A DNA stretch of 64,000 nt, taken from contig OX578145.1 of NCBI GenBank assembly GCA_951213105.1, positions 11,476,707 through 11,540,706 on the forward strand, given 5' to 3'. The notes under the pieces are model-generated. The model had not been told where the DNA came from, did no database searches, and saw only the letters and a list, made by a program, of their open reading frames with translations. The position numbers and the translations under genes are program-made. The number at the start of each line of letters is the position of its first letter. The first letter of the stretch is position 1. The stretch is from Amaurobius ferox. Lineage: Eukaryota; Arthropoda; Arachnida; Araneae; Amaurobiidae. Shown here one piece after another: positions 58,490 to 64,000 of the stretch.

Positions 58490-59475
58490 CGGGCCCGAGT
58501 TTTCGATTAGTATTATAATTCATATTTAATCTCGGGGTTGTGCTCCTATATTGGATTAGAGGGGCCCAGCTTCAAGCCTTGCTATTCGGACTTAACTAGG
58601 CCCGACCCGGTTTATTTTATGATTAATTTTTGTTCTCGGGTCTGTGCTCCCAATTTAGACAGGAGGGGCCCAGATTTAAGCTATGAGGCGTGACTGAGCC
58701 CGACCCGAGTATTTGATAATTTTATGATTAATTTTTGTTCTCGGGCCTGTGCTCCTATTTTAGACAGGAAGGGCCCAGATTTAAGCTTTGAGGCTAGACT
58801 TGACCAGGCCCGAGAATTTGATAATTTTATGATTAATTTTTTCTCGGGCCTGTGCTCCTATTTTAGACGGGGGGGGGGGGGCTATATTTAAGCTTTGGGA
58901 CTTGATTAGGTCTGACCCGAGTAAAAGATAATTTTTTGATTAATTTTTTTTTTCTCGGGCTTGTGTTCCTATTTTAGACAGGAGAGGCCCAGATTTCAAG
59001 CTTTGGAGCTTGACTGGGCTCGGCCCGAGCATTTGATAATTGTATGATTGATTTTGTTCTAGGGCCTGTGCTCCTATTTTAGACAGGGGGTGCCCAGATT
59101 TAAGCTTTGGGGCTTGACTGGTCCCGGCCCAAGTATTCGATCATTTTATTATTAATTTTTGTTCTCGGGCCTGTGCTCCTATTTTAGTGAGGAAGGGCCC
59201 AGATTTAAGCTTTGGGGCATGACTGGGCCCGGCCCGAGTTTTCGATAATATTATGATTAATTTTTGTTCTCGGGCCTGTGCTCCTATTCTATACAAGAAG
59301 GGCCAGATTTAAGCTTTGAGGTTTGACAGGGCCCGCCCAAGTTTTCAATAATTTATTTTTATAAGGAATCTTTTATCTCTTGTCTATACACCTATGTTGG
59401 ATTATAAAGCTCCTTTGTTATCCGGGTTTGAATACATCTGAGCAATTTATATAATGAAGATTTAAGCTCGGGCTT
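58490..59475. repeat. 105-bp GC-rich minisatellite
   Basis: Nine units begin with a CTCGGGCCTGTGCTCC-like word at 58531, 58635, 58740, 58843, 58954, 59059, 59164, 59269 and about 59376, a period near 105 bp. Each unit pairs GGCCCGAG with CTCGGGCC across an AT-rich spacer, so each can form a hairpin. The outer units are most diverged. A poly-G run expands the unit near 58870. Confidence 0.92.
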
Positions 59476-60540
59476 TTTTTGTATTGAAACGGGTTTCTAT
59501 AATACGTGGCCAAATCCGGTGAATATCCAAGCAGTCCTCAGTCATTTATTTCTAAGTTTAGGGTTAGGACTGGTTTTATATCTCCAGGTTCCATATAAAT
59601 TAGAGTAAAAAGATAGAGCAAATAGTGAATATGTAAGAGAAGTGAGTTTTGTATCAGAAGGAGCATATCTTAAACATAATATTAACAAAATAGTTAAAAA
59701 TTTGACAAAATTATTTTTCACATGCAATAACTAAAGAATTTGATATTTATCAAATGTTTATATATCGATTTCAGAAAAAGATAACACAAGAACAAAATTT
59801 AAATTTATTGACTTTTTTATAAATGCCTTGAGAGAAGAAAGTCAGAACGAACCACTAAATTGATTTTAAATATAACTATAATTCATTATGTATATTATTA
59901 ATTAAAGTATTATTTTTCGCCAATACTTGAAATAGTACTAGCTGTATTGATTTCTGAAACCGAATTTATTAGTTTCTTAAATATTGATATAATTCTTCCT
60001 GTCTCACAGCATTTTTTACTTTGAATGTAAGAAAATTTATCAAGATTTAGAAAATAATTAAATACATGAAAATTTATACTAGTTTACTACGAAATATCCA
60101 ATTGACTCTGGTTAAGTATTTTAAGAACAAGTAATTAATTATTTCCTGCTGCCATCTTAAAATATAATAAATAAGCATTTTAAATTTTTGTAAATTTATA
60201 GCAAATATTTTTCAAAAATATCAAAATATTAAAATGACTCGCAAAATGAAAATGAAAGGACTAAGTGCTTATTAATAATATTGATTTCTTATAATTTATA
60301 TTTATAAATATACTAGTTGAATTTGTCATATTTTAAAGATATTATTTGAGAATTTATTCAAAAATACCATTTTCTAAAATCTGCATTCTTAAATCATGCA
60401 TTATTTTGCATTTCAAAATAATATATCCTATTCATACTTATTAATTAAATTTTTTAGTTTTCAATACCATTTATATACTGTATACTACCTGAAGTTAGCA
60501 TTTCCTATGTATTAACTTTTATTAACTATCATCCAAGTCA
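59476..60540. other. Unassigned AT-rich sequence
   Basis: No gene or repeat is recognised. Confidence 0.4.
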
Positions 60541-60740
60541 TATCACAAAAAAAGATTAAAATAATAAGTGATGACAATGACTAAATAAGCAATAACTATT
60601 AAATACCCATAGCCCCATCACAAAAAAGTATAAAACTAATAATTGTAATGGCTATGATTAAATTAACACTAACTATTAAATATCCATAGTTCCATCACAA
60701 AAAAGAATAAAACTAATAATTGTGATGGCTATGATTAAAT
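60541..60740. repeat. 76-77-bp tandem repeat
   Basis: About 2.6 units mark their starts with ATCACAAAAAA at 60541, 60617 and 60694. The last two are the most alike. Confidence 0.75.
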
Positions 60741-60774
60741 AATTAAAGATTGATACAGATTTCCATATAAATTA

Positions 60775-61135
60775 AACAAGAAAGATCAATCATGCTTAAA
60801 GCATTGATTATGAAACACTTTCCAACTTCAATGCAATTTTATTTAAACAAGTCTAAAATGCAATACATTCCTCGGCAATATTTTAAAACTTATTACAATA
60901 CTACATTAATTTATTATATTTGAAAACTTAAACCTTCATTGAAAAAAATGAACTTCATTCAAATGACGGCATTCAAACATAAATTGCCTGGTTTAAACAT
61001 CTTTCAAATGCGATACATTCCTCGGTACTATTTTTAAAAGTATCATAATACCACGATAATATATAATATTTGAAAACTTCATCGAAAACAACTGAAATTC
61101 ATTCACATGACGTCATAGGTAAAATTACACGCCTG
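60775..61135 (-). repeat. Family X end fragment with internal duplication
   Basis: Begins with ACAAGAAAGATCAATCATGC and the terminal hairpin of family X. It then carries two diverged units of about 145 bp (about 60845-60990 and 60991-61130), each with ATTCCTCGG and GCCTGG words. The rest of X is missing. Confidence 0.6.
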
Positions 61136-63044
61136 GATCTCTCTATAAAAACAGAATTTCATTCATAACATTTTCCCATTCATTTCATTCATCACAATAC
61201 TATAATAATTTCGAGGCTGTACGTACTCTCTCTAATTTAAAATCTCTAATTTCGAATAATGTTTTAATCCCTTTTATTACAAAATATTCTACCTGTTTCT
61301 AATTTTCTACAGAGTGCATCTACATATAAATTGCCATAGTGATACGTGCATTCGCACCCCACAGATACACCCACACAGGGATGGAAATATTTTCCAAAAT
61401 GTTCGAAATGTGTTCATGATGTCTTTAAGTGTATTTTTTCGTCTAAATGTCGTGATTATCCGTGAACTTCCTCTATACAATAGCATTAGAAAATAATAAA
61501 ATGATTCTTTAATGGAGTCAATACTGAATGAATTTAATTCTAATCTAAGAGATAACATATTTAAAAAGTATCTATATGGTTAATTGTAAGTTATATATGC
61601 GCTTTTTTAATTTAATCAATATTGAATTAATTGAATTCCAATCTAAGAGATAATCCATTTAAAACGTGTCTCTATTGCTAAATCGTAAGTTATATATCCT
61701 ATAAAAAGATAAACCAAATTGCGGGATTATTTTCTCTTGGTGTGACTGTTATAGGAACCTTGAGAGAGAGAGAGCTCCTTCGCTGGCGATGAAACGACGT
61801 TTGGCAATAAAACGGCTTTTGGCGTCTGATTTGAAAGAAGACTTTCTGGCTTAGTATACTTTTTGACTTTCCGCGACGCTGTCCCACCCGTAAGCAAAAG
61901 GTTAAACTATGGAGAGACATTTCTTATAACGCCCGAAAAGGTAAATTAAGAAAAAAATAACTGCGACTTAAAGCTGCTATGTGTGATTTGAAGGCGGCTT
62001 CGGATTCTTCAGCAGGATACCCAGACCTGAAAGTACAGCTCCTGTCCTGAAGGAACTTATCGTAAACAATTTTGAGATTTCATAACTGTTTTGGAGAGGG
62101 TTTATTATTATTTTATTTATTTATCTTTCTGCACTTAGAGGAGTTTGTTAAGATGAAGTAATGATCATGTAAGATTGATTAAAAATAAATGTTTCAAAGC
62201 TGTTATTGGAGGTGGGACGATGCTTTACAGCAAAATGTTCGAAATGCCAAATGATAGAAAAATATGCGTAGCTATGAGATAGACACGTTAAATGTGGTCG
62301 TTAGGTAGATATATTTAAAAGAAGAAAGTGTGCAATTTCAATTTCCCCAGGTTTGCTACTTTAGGGGTGGCCCCACACCAAAATGTTCGATTTTCCAATT
62401 ACGTGAAAAACGTATTCTTTTGAGTGAGATAAAGACTTTGGTATACCAGTCTGTTGTTGAACCAAAAATCCCTAGAAAAATCGAATTTTTTAAAATTTTT
62501 CATAGAAGAGGTGCATTTGCAAAACGTTTCGTCAAACGTTCGAATTCCGAAATAATAGGAAAACATACGTAACAATAAGAGAGATGCCTTACATTCGATG
62601 CACGGTAGACAATTTAAGAGACAGAAAGTGTACAATTTCAGTTCCCTTTTACAATTTCACGGCCCTCTTCACAAATATTAGAGCATATATATAATAAATT
62701 GTTTACAAATTTATCAACAGTATTACAGAAAGTGACAAGAAACTAATAAATGGCTTTACTCACCTATTGTGTTTTTCTTTACATTTATGATTATAAAAAA
62801 ACATATTTCTCATTTGTTTTAATATAACATTTGTATACATACAACGGATAGTAAATAATTAAATATTTTCATTCTATTTGTTAAAATATATGTCAGAATA
62901 TATTTTAATTATACTTCAAAAATATCTAAAACTAACCTCAAAATTTTAGCTACATAAACTGCATTAAAATTAACTGCAATTTTTAAATAAACGAGGAAAT
63001 AAAGAAAATGTGGTTTTAAAATGTAAAAAACACATAAATTATAA
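61136..63044. other. Unassigned sequence with a TTAA-element end
   Basis: A piggyBac-like terminus reading GACGCTGTCCCACCCGTAAG, then GCAAAAGG and TTAA, lies at about 61873-61905. The matching left end is not recognised. No gene is seen. Confidence 0.4.
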
Positions 63045-63990
63045 TAGTAAAAAGTCTTATGTGGACGGCACATGACTTTATTTATATAATGCAATTAATT
63101 TACTTCTTTTATAGTGAAAAAATTACGAAAAGATCCACAGTAAAGTGTATTTAACTTTGAATTGTATATTTGGCGCTTGCGGATCACAACATGTAATACA
63201 ATTTCAAAGTACCCAATTAACTTATATTTCACGCACATCTAAATTAAGAATATTGTGACCATCCTCAATAAACACTATAGTCTATATATCAAATATACGA
63301 GAATGATCTTAGCAAATGTATCGCATAATATTACAAGTGATAATATGAAAAGTGAACATTTTTAATTCTATGTGATTATTTGATAAATTTATTTGAAAAA
63401 TTTGTAATATCTCGAGAACGGTTCATACTAACGTTCTAGTTTTTGTATAAATCGTTTTATAATAAAAAATTACATAAGAAATGTTTATTTACGTATAACT
63501 TTATTGAACATTTTGATTTTTTGACGATTTTTTCAAACTTTCATTCGAAAATTTAGGGGTGTTCTGAATATTTGATTGTGTTTAAAAATAATAGTGTTCC
63601 AGTAAAAAAAATAGGCATTCGGATTGCAATTTATGTACCAAATTGCGTTCAAATTTCATCATTTGTTCGTGCGATATCGTCTTCACAGACTGACTAACAT
63701 ACACATACCCATACTTTCAAACACACGCAAACACACACACACACACACACACACTATCACACACACACACACACACTATCACACACACACACACACACTA
63801 TCACACACACACACACACACACTATCTCACACATATACACACACACTATCACACACACAATCACACACAAACATACACACAGACATCACCTCAAAAACGT
63901 TCGATTCGTATTTAGGGATGTTATTCGAATTTTCAACCCCGTCACAATACTTTCCTTATTCATCATACTATGTATATAAGGAAAGTAATA
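63045..63990 (+). repeat. Family Y repeat
   Basis: Contains TTATGTGGACGGCACATGAC at the start, the TATCTCGAGAACGG middle, and a long CACA tract (63705-63885) with repeated ACACACTATC units. It ends in ACTTTCCTTATTC ... TAAGGAAAGTAATAA. The GGCGACATTT minisatellite part is largely missing. Confidence 0.65.
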
Positions 63991-64000
63991 ATCGATCCAT

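Noticed and set aside
58490..59475. CRISPR-like array
   Set aside because: The whole 105-bp unit repeats, with no unique spacers, and the setting is a eukaryotic genome. It is a minisatellite.

Overview
This is a gene-poor, AT-rich eukaryotic nuclear window, most likely from an arthropod and plausibly a chelicerate such as a spider. That assignment is inference. It rests on GT-AG introns, tRNA-derived SINEs with long target-site duplications, a Ty3/gypsy retrotransposon, a DUF4817-type mariner transposase, hAT and TTAA-flanked elements, and dense CA, CTGT and TA microsatellites. There are no bacterial-style operons, and most long open frames are shadows of repeats.

Layout. 1-2036: nothing recognised. 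2037-3090: family X repeat holding a 59-bp SINE tail. 3100-6480: unassigned. 6480-9460: two family Y repeats. 9460-12720: unassigned. 12724-16057: one family X copy with an inverted family X copy inside it. 18225-18880: family Z. 18912-28891: a putative 10-kb nest in which hAT-like ends enclose a Y repeat; the Y repeat was split by a transposon with 144-bp inverted repeats and an unrecognised protein; that transposon was split by a second hAT element, which carries a SINE. An inverted family X copy (26249-28342) lies in the same block. 29683-30371: hAT-type MITE. 30517-38721: a very young, nearly intact Ty3/gypsy element. 39005-40255: Y repeat with a full-length SINE. 42857-43743: X repeat with three SINE tails stacked on one target site. 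44001-44215: palindromic TTAA element. 44328-45322: tRNA-like sequence plus a decayed transposase. 45325-46281: two Z repeats head to tail. 47793-48723: the only recognisable host-type gene, a broken protein-kinase gene with one clear intron. 52105-54140: Z repeats, a SINE and a 425-bp GC-rich insertion. 54272-55916: a decayed mariner with long inverted repeats. 58490-59475: a 105-bp minisatellite. 63045-63990: another Y repeat.

How parts work together. The gypsy element has identical-length LTRs, 5-bp duplications, a primer-binding site, a polypurine tract, Gag, protease and a Pol with reverse transcriptase, RNase H and integrase motifs. Gag and protease are joined by a textbook -1 frameshift signal. 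The most novel item is the transposon at 20172-25609: a precise hAT insertion proves its old reading frame, and its protein matches no transposase motif that I can name.
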